From the NCBI RefSeq assembly GCF_050436995.1, contig NC_134775.1, positions 4,999,124 to 5,063,123 on the forward strand: a stretch of DNA of 64,000 nt, read 5' to 3'. The notes under the pieces are model-generated. The model worked only from the letters and a program-made list of their open reading frames with translations. It did not search any database and was not told the origin of the DNA. The translations under genes and the position numbers were made by a program. Positions 31,931-41,912 of this stretch are shown here, piece by piece (positions within the stretch are counted from its first letter, which is position 1; every line of letters begins with the position of its first letter). This DNA is from Anticarsia gemmatalis (lineage: Eukaryota > Arthropoda > Insecta > Lepidoptera > Erebidae).

Positions 31931-33436
31931 ATACTGGTTTATCAGACCAAATGGGTCCCTGGGACAATACTGCTCCAATAGCGACATTTGAAGCGTCGGT
32001 TGTAAGATTAAATTCCCTATTAAAATCAGGGTATTGTAGGATAGGATCATTAATTAACAACATTTTACATTTATTAAAAGAATTTACATATTCAGGACTA
32101 TGAACTACTTTATTACCTTTTTTTAGACAAATGGTGAGAGGCTTTGTAATACGTGCAAAGTCTGGGATAATTTTTCGGTAGTAACCGAGAAGGCCTAAAA
32201 ATTGTTTGATTTCCTTAGGGGTGTTTGGTATGGGGTACTTTTCTATGGCTGAAATTTTGTCTGGATTGGGCTTTATGCCATCTCTAGTGATCACATGCCC
32301 AAGGTAGGCGGTTTCTAGCTTCAGAAATTCTGATTTATCCATCTGAATTTTGAAGTTAGATTCCCTAAGTCTTTGAAAAACTCTCTCCAGGTTTTCCAGG
32401 TGTTCCTGTAGTGAAGAACTGAATACTATAATATCATCTAAGTAGACCAGGCAGATACTATTCTGTAGACTCAAAGAACATTGTCCATAACTCTTTGAAA
32501 AGTTGATGGAGAATTTTTTTGTCCCATAGGCATTCGAAGAAATTCAAAGTGCCCATGTTCTACGTTAAAAGCGGTTTTAGCTATATCCTGGGGATCCATT
32601 TCTAATTGATAAAATCCACTAGTTAGATCAAGAGTCGTGAAATATTGGCACTATCCTAACTTGTCCAAAACGTCAGTGATATTTGGTATGGGATATTTGT
32701 CATCTATAGCATTATCGTTTAATTTACGAAAATCAACGACAAGACGCCATTTCTGCTTTCCAGAAGCATCCATTTTCTTGGGTACAACCCAAATGGGTGA
32801 GCTCCAAGCAGAGTCAGAGGGTCTAATAATACCCTGTTGGAACAATTTAGAAATTTGGTCCCTAACTTCTTGTCTGTGAACGAAAGGATAACGATAGCTT
32901 TTGGTGTACACGGGTACCTCATCTGTTGCACGAATTCTATGTTTAATTTTGTTTGTAAAAGTTAACGGTTCCCCGTCTATATAAAATACATCTGCATAAC
33001 GACTACATAATGTTAAAAGATTAGCCTTTTCCTCTTCATTAAGATGATCTGTACGAAGTCGCGACAAAACATCATTTACACGGTTTGAATTTTCAGATTG
33101 CGTGCATTTAACGTAGAATACATCTGCACAAGCGGGCTGATCTAAATAAAATATTATATCATTAGACATTGGGTTTTCTATTTCTACATAACCTCGTCCG
33201 TTTATTACTGTGGTAAGGCATTCGTGTAAAATACAACCACAGAAAGCCTGTGTATCTATTGAAACCTCGCCATCCGGGGCGTTAATCGGTATTTTAATTA
33301 TTTTAGAGCTTTTGGCTGGAATAATATCCTCATATAAATTAATATTACGGGAGTTATATAACTTAATCTGATTCGTAGCGTTACGTGTTACTAATTTAAA
33401 ATCTTTTAAATTTATATTGGCTTCTAGTTTGGACAA
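31931..33436 (-). pseudogene. pol: Gypsy F reverse transcriptase and start of RNase H
   Basis: On the minus strand the RT starts after the protease with HRIRATDEVPVYTKSYRYPF and GIIRPSDSAWSSPIWVVPKK. A TAG at 32651-32653 follows DKLG; the frame then reads on (TTLDLTSGFYQLEMDPQDIA, KTAFNVEHGHFEFLRMPMGQ). A frameshift near 32475 precedes the active site ICLVYLDDIIVFSSSLQEHL. The thumb and connection (KEIKQFLGLLGYYRKIIPDF) and the first RNase H block (TTDASNVAIGAVLSQGP) end at LINE G. Confidence 0.88.
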
Positions 33437-33764
33437 TATATCTACCTAATCCTATTAATCCATCAAAATAATCGTGGAAACGATATATGAAAAGTTTAAG
33501 ACTATCGCTTTCTTTAAAGCGTGGCAACGTTATAGAATGGTTACTTCTACTAACACCATGTATGTTTGTTACTTCGAAAGGGTCGTAATTAAGAGAGAAA
33601 TTAGAAAATAAATTTTGTACAGCCTCGGGGCTTATAAATGACTGGTTAGCGCCAGTGTCTATTAAAAAATTTAAAAGAGGACAGGAAGTTTCTATATACG
33701 GTAATTGTCTTTGAGTTTGCAAATAAATATCTATCCTTGCTCTTTTGATATCCTGTCTTGACAA
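33396..33764 (-). pseudogene. pol: Gypsy F protease region
   Basis: A retroviral-type aspartic protease motif LNFLIDTGANQSFISPEAVQ is visible near residue 33, with a second conserved block FDGLIGL later (about residue 100). The frame overlaps the start of the RT block by 41 bp in another frame, so a frameshift occurred or is used here. The N-terminal neighbour is the disrupted gag-protease linker (EPQPGPSHAGQDQDF). The frame itself is open, but the element as a whole is broken. Confidence 0.8.
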
Positions 33765-34040
33765 AAATCCTGGTCTTGGCCTGCATGGCTAGGACCTGGT
33801 TGTGGTTCTATCTCATGTACCACTTGATTATAACTAGTTGAATCATTATAAGTTGAATTAGTAGTATAGCTATAGTCATAAGGATCATTATAATTACACT
33901 ATGCAACACCAAAAAATTCACTGGGATCCCGAATGGTAATTCGTATTGAGCATACTTAGTGTAATACAGAAAACACATTTATATTTATATATCACGTCAC
34001 AAAAGAGAGATAAGAACAATCTTGATTTGTTTACTGTCTG

Positions 34041-34231
34041 AACTTTTAAACTCTCGCGTTGCATGTTTAATGTATAATAGAATACGGGAATTAACGCGAA
34101 CACGCATTTTACGCACTCGCCGTGGTCCCAGGCAGACTGCCTGGGACCACGGCGAGTGCAACCTGCGCCGAAACGTTAGGCATTTTAAGGTAAAATGCGT
34201 GTTCGCGTTAATTCCCGTATTCTATTATACA
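34041..34231. mobile_element. Short retroposon H in inverted, hairpin form
   Basis: TTGTTTACTGTCTG flanks it directly (34027-34040 and 34232-34245). Inside, 34113-34135 is the perfect complement of 34137-34159 (23 bp around a single base). 34069-34111 is the complement of 34191-34233 (43 bp). The right half matches the simple copy at 57308-57419. The left half is an inverted partial copy missing 31 nt. Confidence 0.78.
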
Positions 34232-34319
34232 TTGTTTACTGTCTGCTTCACTTTTTTGTGGATAGTCATAAAAATATATCTTTTCTGGATACACAAGTCA
34301 TCACACGTTCAGATTACTC

Positions 34320-34493
34320 ATTAATGTCATCGGTTCAGTGTGTGATGAACATGGAGAAAGATTTCATCCAGAAATTGCAGAGTATGAGAAGCGTTATCAG
34401 GGTAGATGGGAACCAGCCATGCTTGCAGACTACTGTTGGAGCCTCCAGAGGGATACTGTGTCTACTGGTTACAAGAGGAAAGCCAATCTTTGA
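34320..34493 (+). pseudogene. Fragment of an arthropod repeat-associated ORF (DEHGERF motif)
   Basis: The frame reads INVIGSVCDEHGERFHPEIA, EYEKRYQGRWEPAMLADYCW, then SLQRDTVSTGYKRKANL and a stop at 34491-34493. I recall this block, with DEHGERFH...M...YQG.W...MLADYCW, from many uncharacterised multi-copy arthropod proteins, which suggests a mobile-element gene, but I know of no established function. No start codon or upstream domain is attached. It may be captured or the last exon of the element's own gene. Confidence 0.55.
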
Positions 34494-34695
34494 AAAAAAC
34501 ATGTTTTTTTAATGTATAATAAAAATTTAAGTCTCTCCTTTATACAATTTTTTTCAAAATCAGTAAGCCTATCACTACTAAATCTGACGTGTTGTAATAA
34601 TTTTATTTATACACACCTAATAGTTTTAAGGTGATAAGTCATAATTACATACTGTAAGTCAGGTGAATTTTTTATTTTTCAAATTTGTTGCATAG

Positions 34696-35800
34696 TCACT
34701 ATTAAAGTCACTATAACATTAATATTCGGGCTCACAGTAATACTCAGCAGAATAATAGGCATTATCAGGCGAAGCAAAGTCATTAAGATTTATCTCACGT
34801 GTCTTGAAATAATTATTAGGTGGTGGGTTACCGGATTTTCGCCAATCATGACCTGACATCATAGGTAATGCCCTAGGGGTGAAAGATTGTACACCGCTCA
34901 TGGGTTTTCCACCAGCACCTTGTGGGGCGTTATTCCTAGGTTGTAATCTAAACATATTACTTAGAGGATGATAATTATTAGGCTGTGCACGGAACATTTG
35001 CTGTGTTCGTGAAGAGAAACGATTTGGTTGTTGGTTATTCATATTAAATTTAAAAGCCTGGTTTGGAGGTTGATAGGTGCGTTGTGCCATTGGGGCTGGC
35101 CAATTAGGCACGGGATGCCGTGGGATACCTTGCGTACTTATCGGTATATTGGACGGCATAGTGGGCTTAGGAACGCTATGAGACCTTGGAACATCGTTAC
35201 GTTGCTGCAGGTACATAATATTTAATTCCTCCTGCACATATTCAAGAGCTTTTTCTATAGACTCTGGACGCATGCACCGTATACGCGATCCTAAAGGTTC
35301 TTTTAAACCACTTACAAAAGCCTGCATAGCTACCTTCTTATAGAGTGTACGTTTAGCTTCAATAGTTGTCTGTATAGTCTCATGTAAGGTCACATAGGTC
35401 ATTATTGTACTGAATAATTTTTGACATTGATCATAAAATTCCTGAGGGGGGCCTATTACCCTGGGTAGCTAACGAGAGGTCGTTATACAAGGCAGTTTCG
35501 TCTCTCTGATCAGAAAAATTGTTGATAAGAGCTGCTCTAATGCCTGCCCAAGTTTTTGGTATACCGTTCGCATTTTTGGTGGAAGCGGCAGACCCTGTGA
35601 TTTTGTTTAAAATACAATTTAATAAGCACATATTACCTAACTCACTGCCTGGCTAAGGGCTAGCGTATTGGGTAACAATTTGATCACAAATATGAATGAA
35701 CCTCGTTAATACATTATGGTTACCGTCAAACTCTGGTACTAGACGTTAGGCCTTATAGATTACATCTGGATCGTACGGCATTTTTATTTCAAATAAACTA
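34696..35800 (-). pseudogene. gag: Gypsy F gag
   Basis: Minus-strand coding starts near 35783 with MPYDPDVIYKA, then has a stop. It continues LVPEFDGNHNVLTRFIHICD, SAASTKNANGIPKTWAGIRA and, after another break near 35430, AKRTLYKKVAMQAFVSGLKE with RIRCMRPESIEKALEYVQEE. The second half is Pro/Asn/Gln-rich and has no zinc knuckle, like Gags of the Drosophila gypsy/17.6 lineage. The Tyr-rich end is cut by the TA-flanked element. At least two stops and a frame change are present. Confidence 0.75.
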
Positions 35801-36835
35801 CTTAAACTAGAACCTAACTCACTATTTAACTCTCTATGGCTATCTACTATGTGCCGGCGAGCCTGGCGCGATGCAGGATCCCGAGGATGAGATTTTCCGG
35901 GGCGGAAAATCTTGGAAGTGGATTAGGATAAGATAGGAAGCAACACTTGAAAGATTCAAGTGTACTTACATAAAATACAGGGTGTAACAGACGGTCTACC
36001 GAAAATAAAAAAAAAATATTCTAGACATGCTTCTGGTGCTTATGGCGTTGAAAATTTTCATCGCTTTTTTCTCGATTTTTCGTTTTTTTTTTATTTTTCT
36101 GGTATTGTTTCGTTAATACTACACAATGCAACATGAATATGAAAAAAAAACCCTCATATTACTGTTTTTCACAAAAAACAGCAATGGAATAAAACAACGT
36201 ATAAATTCGCTATCAGCTGTTCGCGCGCGGCCAACGACACCGCACGGGCGGCCGGTCGCGACGGTCGACGTCACGCCGCAAGTACCTACGCGCGCTACAC
36301 AGCCACGATTACGCACACAGCGTCGCACTCACTAGTGTGCATCGTTGTGGTGGCGGGCGTGGCGTAGGCACGTTTTAGGTTTTGTCTTTGATTATTTATT
36401 AGGTTATACTTACATTTTAATTGATACTATTCATAACAAGGCAGTCTTTCGAATTTGCGTACTTCGGACTCAATGAAGTAAATACTTGAATCAATACTAT
36501 GGACATAATTCGCCAAATAAGTATTTACTCAAAATAGTTAGGTACCTATTTACTTATTTTTTACTTAGGTAGTATTTGTTCTGTTAAAAATGAAAATGAC
36601 ATACCTAATTATCCCGCTCTCCGATAAAAGGTAAAGGTAGGTAAGGTTAAACATTCATAAGATTTAAAATGTGTGATATCTAATTATAACACGTACAAAT
36701 ACGTACAGAACGACAAAAAATCCTTTTAACATTCTTTAGCGCAGTAAAAAATCTCAAATAAACAATTTAACATGTATGCTGAAGTATTGAAGTATCGCAC
36801 AACACGGCCGTACTGACGCCGCGCGCGCGCATGCC
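35801..36835. other. Unclassified stretch, possible gypsy F leader, then GC-rich patch
   Basis: A small hairpin GATTTTCC-GGGGC-GGAAAATC (35891-35911) and CACTTGAAAGATTCAAGTG near 35947 lie in the presumed leader of gypsy F. From 35990 the sequence changes: A/T runs, then a GC-rich block (36210-36370), then AT-rich sequence up to a (GC)n run at 36819-36830. No LTR, gene or known repeat was recognised. Confidence 0.4.
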
Positions 36836-37056
36836 TACAGCCTTGGCCAAAAGTATTAGACACCCCCAATAAAGTTACTACACACCTGTGCTATTTTAAC
36901 AATGAATAAATTAATCGTCTGTTGAAAAGTGATCCTGGTGTCTTAAATCACTATTCAAAACAATGAGCGGTACATTTTAGTGGCATACGTTACATCTGAT
37001 TCAACAATATCAAAATATTAAAATAAATAAATAAAATAAGCCTTTATTGCTGTTAA

Positions 37057-39978
37057 TTACAGGTTAATTTCATTATCGGCAATCGTTTCAATAATTTCAA
37101 CAGCTTGTCTTTCGACAAAGGCCTCCTCTAAAGATTTCCATATTTCTCTGCTCTTCGCGGCTCGCATCCACAATGGTCCAGTTATTTTTTTGAAGGCGTC
37201 TTCCCACCTTTTATACTGTCTTCCTTTGCTTCGTTTGCTTTCCCTTGGGTACCATTCTGTTATTGTTCGGGTCCATTTCTCTGGTTTCTCTCTTAACATG
37301 TGGCCTGCCCACCGCCATTTCAGGTTCTTGTAAGTAATTTCTACATTTTTGAATTTTGTTTTACTTTTTATCTCTTTTAATCTTACCCTATCTCTTCTTT
37401 TAACTCCGATTACACTTCTTTCTATTCCATTTTGACATACTTTTATCTTGTTTAGTAGTAGTTCTGTTAACGTCCAGGTCTGACAACCGTATGTTAGACA
37501 TGGGAGGATGCACATATCATAAACCTTTTTCTTTTCTTTTATGTTAATTTCTCTATTTTTCATAATTTCGCTTAGTGACCAGTATCGCTTCCATGTGTTA
37601 GCTACCCTTCTGTCTATTTCTTTTTGCATGGTGTCAGATGGTGAAAGTAGTTGACCTAAGTAGATATATTCATTAACCGTTTCTATTTCACTTTTATGAA
37701 TTTTAACACTGCAAATGTTTTTTGAATTTGTCATAATTTTTGTTTTGGCTGTGTTCATTGTCAAACCTGCTTTTGAACTTTCGTCTGCTAATTGTTGTAA
37801 CATAATTTCTAATTTTTTTGGACATTCTGAAAACAAGACTAGGTCGTCAGCAAAACGTAGGTGACTTAAATTTTCGCCATTAATATTAATTCCTAAACTA
37901 GTCCAATCTAAGTTCCTGAAGATCGTTTCGAGGACGCATGAAAAAAGTTTAACTGAAATGGGATCACCTTGGCGCACGCCTCTGCTTATGGGAAATTCTT
38001 CGCTAGTATTTTCTAGTTTAATTTGTGCAGTGCTTTTCGAATATATGTTTTTTAAAATTCTTATATATTTTTCTTGGATACCGTGTGCTCTTAACGACTC
38101 CCATATATACACATGTTCTAAGGAATCAAATGCCTTGTTAAAGTCTACGAAGCCTAAATAATAGGTTTTGTTATATTCCGTATATTTTTGTAAAATTTGT
38201 CTTACTACATGAATATGGTCTATAGTCGAAAACCCTCTACGGAAACCAGCTTGCTCTTTAGGTTGGTTTTCGTCAAAAATATTAGTAAGTCGAGCTAAAA
38301 TTATTTTTGAAAATACTTTATAAATATTTGACATTAAACTTATTGGTCTGTAATTCGCTATATCTTCTTTATCTCCTTTCTTATGCAGTAATATTATTGT
38401 TGATCTAGTCCAGTCGTTAGGTATCTCTTCTGTGGTGATAATTTCGTTAAATATTTCTGTTAATACGGGAGCAGTTGCTAGCATTGTAGTTTTTAATAAT
38501 TCATTTGTCACTTGGTCAGGCCCTGGAGCTTTATCGTTCTTTTGTGTTTTAATTGCTTTTATAGTTTCTTCCATCATTATTTCTGGTACTGTTTCTGCGT
38601 CTATCCCTTTTTCTTTTGTTATATCAGCTGATGTTGGTTTATTTTTACTTTGGTATAGATTCCGGTAGTATTCAGTTGCAATTTTCAATATTTCTGGTCG
38701 TTTCCCTGTTACATGCTTCCCACATTTGTTTTTCATTTTTGTCATCCAATCCTTCTTTTGTTCTAGTTCTTTAAAAGCTCTTTTTATTCCGCCTGTTTTC
38801 ATTATGTGTTTGTTAAACGTATAATTCCTTTTTTGTTTTTTGTCTTTTCTTAACTGTTCATTTATCTGTTTGCTTAATTCCGATATAGATTTACGATTGT
38901 TTTTATTTTTTTCTTGTATTAATTTCTTTCTTTCTTGGAGCATCTGTTGTGCTTGCAAGGATATAGTGTTTTTCGAGTTTGCATTTACTTTCCGTGTTTC
39001 TGTTTTTAGTAAATTTAAGAAATAATCGTATTTTTCTTGCATAGTTATTTTGTCTTTCATATTTTGTTCTATGGCTACCTTAATATTATCGAGAAGTATA
39101 CTACTATCGCCTTCGCACGTAGCAGCTGTAAACTTGTTATGGAACTTTCTACCTTTCTTAACATGATTTCCATTCAGTTTTGCCCGAACCATTCTATGGT
39201 CCGTGTTAAAATTTACCGAAACATCTTTGAAAATATTGGGTTTATTTGACATTATGAAGTCGATTTCGTTGGTTTGAAGTCCGTTAGGAGAAATCCATGT
39301 CCACTTATTACTTTTTTTCTTTTTATAAAAACTATTTAATATACTTAGTTTGTTTGCTGACGCCAATGCTATTAGCCGTTCTCCATTTTTTGTTCTTTGT
39401 CCATTTCCATGTTTTCCTATAATATATTCTTCTCCTTTCTTTTGTTGACCTATTTGTCCGTTAAAGTCGCCTATAACTATGCAGTTTTTATATGAGTTTT
39501 CAATGGTGTTTTGCAAGGTATTATAGAAGTGTTCGATTTTTTCAATACCTTCTTTTTTGCCACTTTCTGTAGGAGAGTACGCTTGAATAATAGACCATGG
39601 TTCGTCTTCTCCTTTGTTTAATGGTAACATTATATTTAGTATAGCTATTCTTTCTGAAATTCCTTTAAACTCCTCTATTTTTCTTGCTAATTGCTTTTTA
39701 ACTAAGAATCCGACACCATACATGCCTGGTGTCTCACCCTTATAATGCATAATGAATTTTCCATGGTCTTCTATTCCTTCGCCTAATCTTCTCATTTCAC
39801 TTATTCCTATTATGTCCCAGTTGATTCCATCAAGAGCAAATTCTAATTCTTGCAGTTTTTCTGACGTTCTTAATGATCTAGTATTTAGTGTGGCTATGAA
39901 TAAATCTTTTCCTTTTATTTGGGTTTTTTTGTTGTCTATCTTTAGAGGGTCTTGGTCTTTTTCCCCCACGAGGACCAA
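37057..39978 (-). CDS. RTE LINE J ORF2: APE endonuclease and reverse transcriptase
   Basis: The 973-codon open frame encodes the retrotransposition enzyme. The endonuclease (about 25-275) shows LFIATLNTRSLRTSEKLQEL, WDIIGISEMRR, CIVIGDFNGQIG and TDHRMVRAKL. The RT (about 475-760) shows KAPGPDQVTNELLK, NYRPISLMSNIYKVFSKII, FVDFNKAFDSLEH, RGVRQGDPISVKLFSCVLE and the intact active site LRFADDLVLFSE. The C-terminal region has WKRYWSLSEIMKN and WRWAGHMLREKPEKW, typical of RTE. The frame is uninterrupted. The first listed codon is TTG and no ATG lies near the start, so initiation is unresolved; it may depend on ORF1, which ends 84 bp upstream. Confidence 0.92.
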   Translation of the reverse strand: MVLVGEKDQDPLKIDNKKTQIKGKDLFIATLNTRSLRTSEKLQELEFALDGINWDIIGISEMRRLGEGIEDHGKFIMHYKGETPGMYGVGFLVKKQLARKIEEFKGISERIAILNIMLPLNKGEDEPWSIIQAYSPTESGKKEGIEKIEHFYNTLQNTIENSYKNCIVIGDFNGQIGQQKKGEEYIIGKHGNGQRTKNGERLIALASANKLSILNSFYKKKKSNKWTWISPNGLQTNEIDFIMSNKPNIFKDVSVNFNTDHRMVRAKLNGNHVKKGRKFHNKFTAATCEGDSSILLDNIKVAIEQNMKDKITMQEKYDYFLNLLKTETRKVNANSKNTISLQAQQMLQERKKLIQEKNKNNRKSISELSKQINEQLRKDKKQKRNYTFNKHIMKTGGIKRAFKELEQKKDWMTKMKNKCGKHVTGKRPEILKIATEYYRNLYQSKNKPTSADITKEKGIDAETVPEIMMEETIKAIKTQKNDKAPGPDQVTNELLKTTMLATAPVLTEIFNEIITTEEIPNDWTRSTIILLHKKGDKEDIANYRPISLMSNIYKVFSKIILARLTNIFDENQPKEQAGFRRGFSTIDHIHVVRQILQKYTEYNKTYYLGFVDFNKAFDSLEHVYIWESLRAHGIQEKYIRILKNIYSKSTAQIKLENTSEEFPISRGVRQGDPISVKLFSCVLETIFRNLDWTSLGININGENLSHLRFADDLVLFSECPKKLEIMLQQLADESSKAGLTMNTAKTKIMTNSKNICSVKIHKSEIETVNEYIYLGQLLSPSDTMQKEIDRRVANTWKRYWSLSEIMKNREINIKEKKKVYDMCILPCLTYGCQTWTLTELLLNKIKVCQNGIERSVIGVKRRDRVRLKEIKSKTKFKNVEITYKNLKWRWAGHMLREKPEKWTRTITEWYPRESKRSKGRQYKRWEDAFKKITGPLWMRAAKSREIWKSLEEAFVERQAVEIIETIADNEINL

Positions 39979-40062
39979 TCGGGTTGGGGGAGTTTTTAGT
40001 TTATCTGTTGTTTTATTTTCTTCTTTAAGATGTTGTATTTTCCGCTTGCCGATATGTTGTTG

Positions 40063-40716
40063 CTATTGTTTTTTGTCTATTGGATAAGAGGAAAAGGAGT
40101 TGGATCTACCTCTCATAAGGTCGAACGCATTGGTCCTGTTAGATTTATATGATATTGTATTTTGCTGTTTTTTTGCCTGGGTATTGGTTTGTGGCGAAGT
40201 TGATTGTTCCCGTTTTCTTTTGTCTTTATTCACGACATTTTCTTTTACAATCAGTTTATCATACTTTAGATAGGCGAAGTTGCCTTTTTTTCTTTCCTCT
40301 ATTACTCTTGGTTGCAATTCTTTTCTTTTTTCTAGTACTTGTTTTGAGTAATCTTCAGCCACATATAAGTTTTTGAGTTTCTTTTTATTCATCATAATTT
40401 CGATTTTCTTCAGGCGGGTCATAAACGAGAGAAGAACCGGCCTTGGGTTTTCTCCCTTCTTGGTTCCAATGCGATGTATTTTTTTCACCTCTTGTTCTAC
40501 GACCTTAACTTTTAAATCATCAAAGAAAATGTTTTTCACTGTTTGCAAAAGCTCTAACTGTGATTTTTCTCCCTCTTCTATGCCGAAAATTATTATATTA
40601 TTGTTTTTCTCTTCTCTTTTTAAATATTCTACCTCTTTTTCAAGTTGATCAACTTTAATTTTTAAGCTTTTATTTTCTGCTACTATAGGTTGTAATTTTT
40701 CTTCCAGTTTTTCCAT
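40063..40716 (-). CDS. RTE LINE J ORF1 protein, coiled coil
   Basis: A 217-aa ORF starting with a true ATG (40714-40716). Residues 1-35 form a strong coiled coil (MEKLEEKLQPIVAENKSLKI, DQLEKEVEYLKRE). Next comes an RNA-binding-like core (NIIIFGIEEGEKSQLELLQ, RPVLLSFMTRLKK). The last third is basic and rich in Lys, Arg and Gln. The pattern of a trimeric-type helix followed by a nucleic-acid-binding domain matches many LINE ORF1 proteins. The plus-strand ORFs over this region are hydrophobic shadows of the Lys/Glu-rich codons. Confidence 0.8.
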   Translation of the reverse strand: MEKLEEKLQPIVAENKSLKIKVDQLEKEVEYLKREEKNNNIIIFGIEEGEKSQLELLQTVKNIFFDDLKVKVVEQEVKKIHRIGTKKGENPRPVLLSFMTRLKKIEIMMNKKKLKNLYVAEDYSKQVLEKRKELQPRVIEERKKGNFAYLKYDKLIVKENVVNKDKRKREQSTSPQTNTQAKKQQNTISYKSNRTNAFDLMRGRSNSFSSYPIDKKQ

Positions 40717-41540
40717 TAATGTGTTTGTTTTTGCATTTCTATTTTCATTTTGTCGAAAAGAAGTTGGAATTGCTCTTCCATCGCTGACAAAACTTCTGAT
40801 TGCGTATGAAAACTAAAGGTGGTAGCAATTTAGTTAGTTTTCTAAAGTGGCAACACTGAAAATCAACTTTCGTACTTGAGTGGCGTTTGACAGTTTGTTA
40901 GATTGGTGTTTCAGTAGGTCAAATAAATAAATATTCTAACCTCAACTTATTTTCGCTGGCAGATCTGAAGATATCTTCTCGTATTTTTGTACTTTAGCTG
41001 TAATTTATATTTGAACCACTTATCAGCACTCTAGTCTTCACCTTGATACGAGTTTTACACTAAATATTGGCCACTTTTTATTTATTTAAAAACCTCTTTT
41101 TGTGTATATTTTCTACCAAATAAGTTGTTATTTTTTGTAGCTGGCAATATTTTGTTTCTGGCAACACTTCTTTGTTTACTTATTTTCAACTTTTTGGTTA
41201 TGTTAGATAAATAACACTATTGTACTATTTGCACTTTCACAAACTTATTTTGAGTGTTTTTAAATGATAAAGTTTATTCTTTGACGATACCTAGCCCGAT
41301 ATTTTAAGAAAAATTGAAATTCGGGACTTGTTGTTCACAACCGCGAAAGTTTGTTAATCGAAATTTTAACTTCACGAGAGCTTATTTCACACAAACCACA
41401 TCGGGATCGTATTTGTTATTGTTTAATACGCGTATTAAACACTACTATCACACAATACTTAAGTTTTTAGTCACTTAATTTAATTTTTTCTTACAGAGCT
41501 CAGTAACGACCGTCTAACAGCTATGGCGGAAAAAAATATT
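40717..41540 (-). promoter_or_regulatory. LINE J 5' UTR, presumed internal promoter
   Basis: Noncoding sequence between the TSD and ORF1. LINEs carry their promoter here; I see no specific motif beyond its position. Confidence 0.55.
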
Positions 41541-41693
41541 ATATCAAAATATTATAATTTCTTAAATCTTTGTTTTTAATGTTTTGTCATTCTGCATTTG
41601 GAAGTCTTGCCATAAAGCTAGAACGTTTGTGGTTTTGTGATAACATCAAAAACTGCTTTAAAAAACGCGTTAATGCAAAAATGGAATGCATTT

Positions 41694-41776
41694 TCTCCAG
41701 AGTAATTTAAGAAACTTGTACGTAATATGACGACAAATTTGCTGCAGTGATAAAATCAAAGGGTGGCCCAACAAAA
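41694..41776 (+). pseudogene. Tc1 transposase C-terminal remnant
   Basis: Two adjacent frames carry the typical end of Tc1 transposases: WNAFSPE, a stop, then FKKLVRNM in one frame, and FAAVIKSKGGPTKY followed by a stop in the other. The stop codon and the frameshift show decay. The catalytic DDE region is gone. The position just inside the right inverted repeat fits the normal gene end. Confidence 0.8.
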
Positions 41777-41912
41777 TATTGATGTTTTTATAGTATTCTA
41801 ATGGAAATAAAGTACTTTAATTTTCATTACAATTACAATTAGTTTTATTTCTCTGCAATCTTGAAATATGCAGTAATTTATAGGGTGCCTAATACTTTTG
41901 GCCAAGGCTGTA

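Larger units (their letters stand above)
33902..34692 (+). mobile_element. TA-flanked element in gypsy F, carrying a DEHGERF-type ORF fragment
   Basis: The left end TGCAACACCAAAAAATTCAC and the right end (complement TGCAACAAATTTG...AAAAAATTCAC) form imperfect inverted ends, each next to a TA dinucleotide (33900-33901 and 34693-34694). Removing it restores the Tyr-rich gag tail of gypsy F (EPEY... and CNYNDPYDYSYTTNSTYN). It contains a SINE-like insertion and a coding scrap. The superfamily is not certain; TA suggests Tc1/mariner-type integration. Confidence 0.6.
24601..35800 (-). mobile_element. Ty3/gypsy element F, interrupted by LINE G and a TA-flanked element
   Basis: On the minus strand the order is gag (35790-34700), protease, RT, RNase H, integrase (to 24601). 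LINE G splits the RNase H at 26401/31931. A TA-flanked element splits the region between gag and protease at 33901/34693. No LTR pair could be recognised on either side. Several stops and frameshifts show it is dead. Confidence 0.82.
37021..41540 (-). mobile_element. RTE-clade LINE J, apparently complete and intact
   Basis: A perfect 14-bp TSD ATATCAAAATATTA (37007-37020 and 41541-41554) bounds 4520 bp. On the minus strand: a 5' UTR of about 820 bp, ORF1, ORF2, and a short 3' end of ATTT repeats (AAAATAAATAAATAAAAT on the plus strand). No lesion in either ORF. Confidence 0.92.
36838..41910 (+). mobile_element. Tc1-like transposon remnant, split by RTE LINE J
   Basis: Inverted ends CAGCCTTGGCCAAAAGTATT (left) and its complement (right, ending GGCTG at 41910), each next to a TA (36836-36837 and 41911-41912). 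Without LINE J it is about 540 bp long and retains only the end of the transposase. Confidence 0.88.

Noticed and set aside
40149..40648. Hydrophobic plus-strand ORFs that look like membrane proteins
   Set aside because: They are complements of the Lys/Glu-rich ORF1 of RTE LINE J, which has a proper ATG and a coiled coil.
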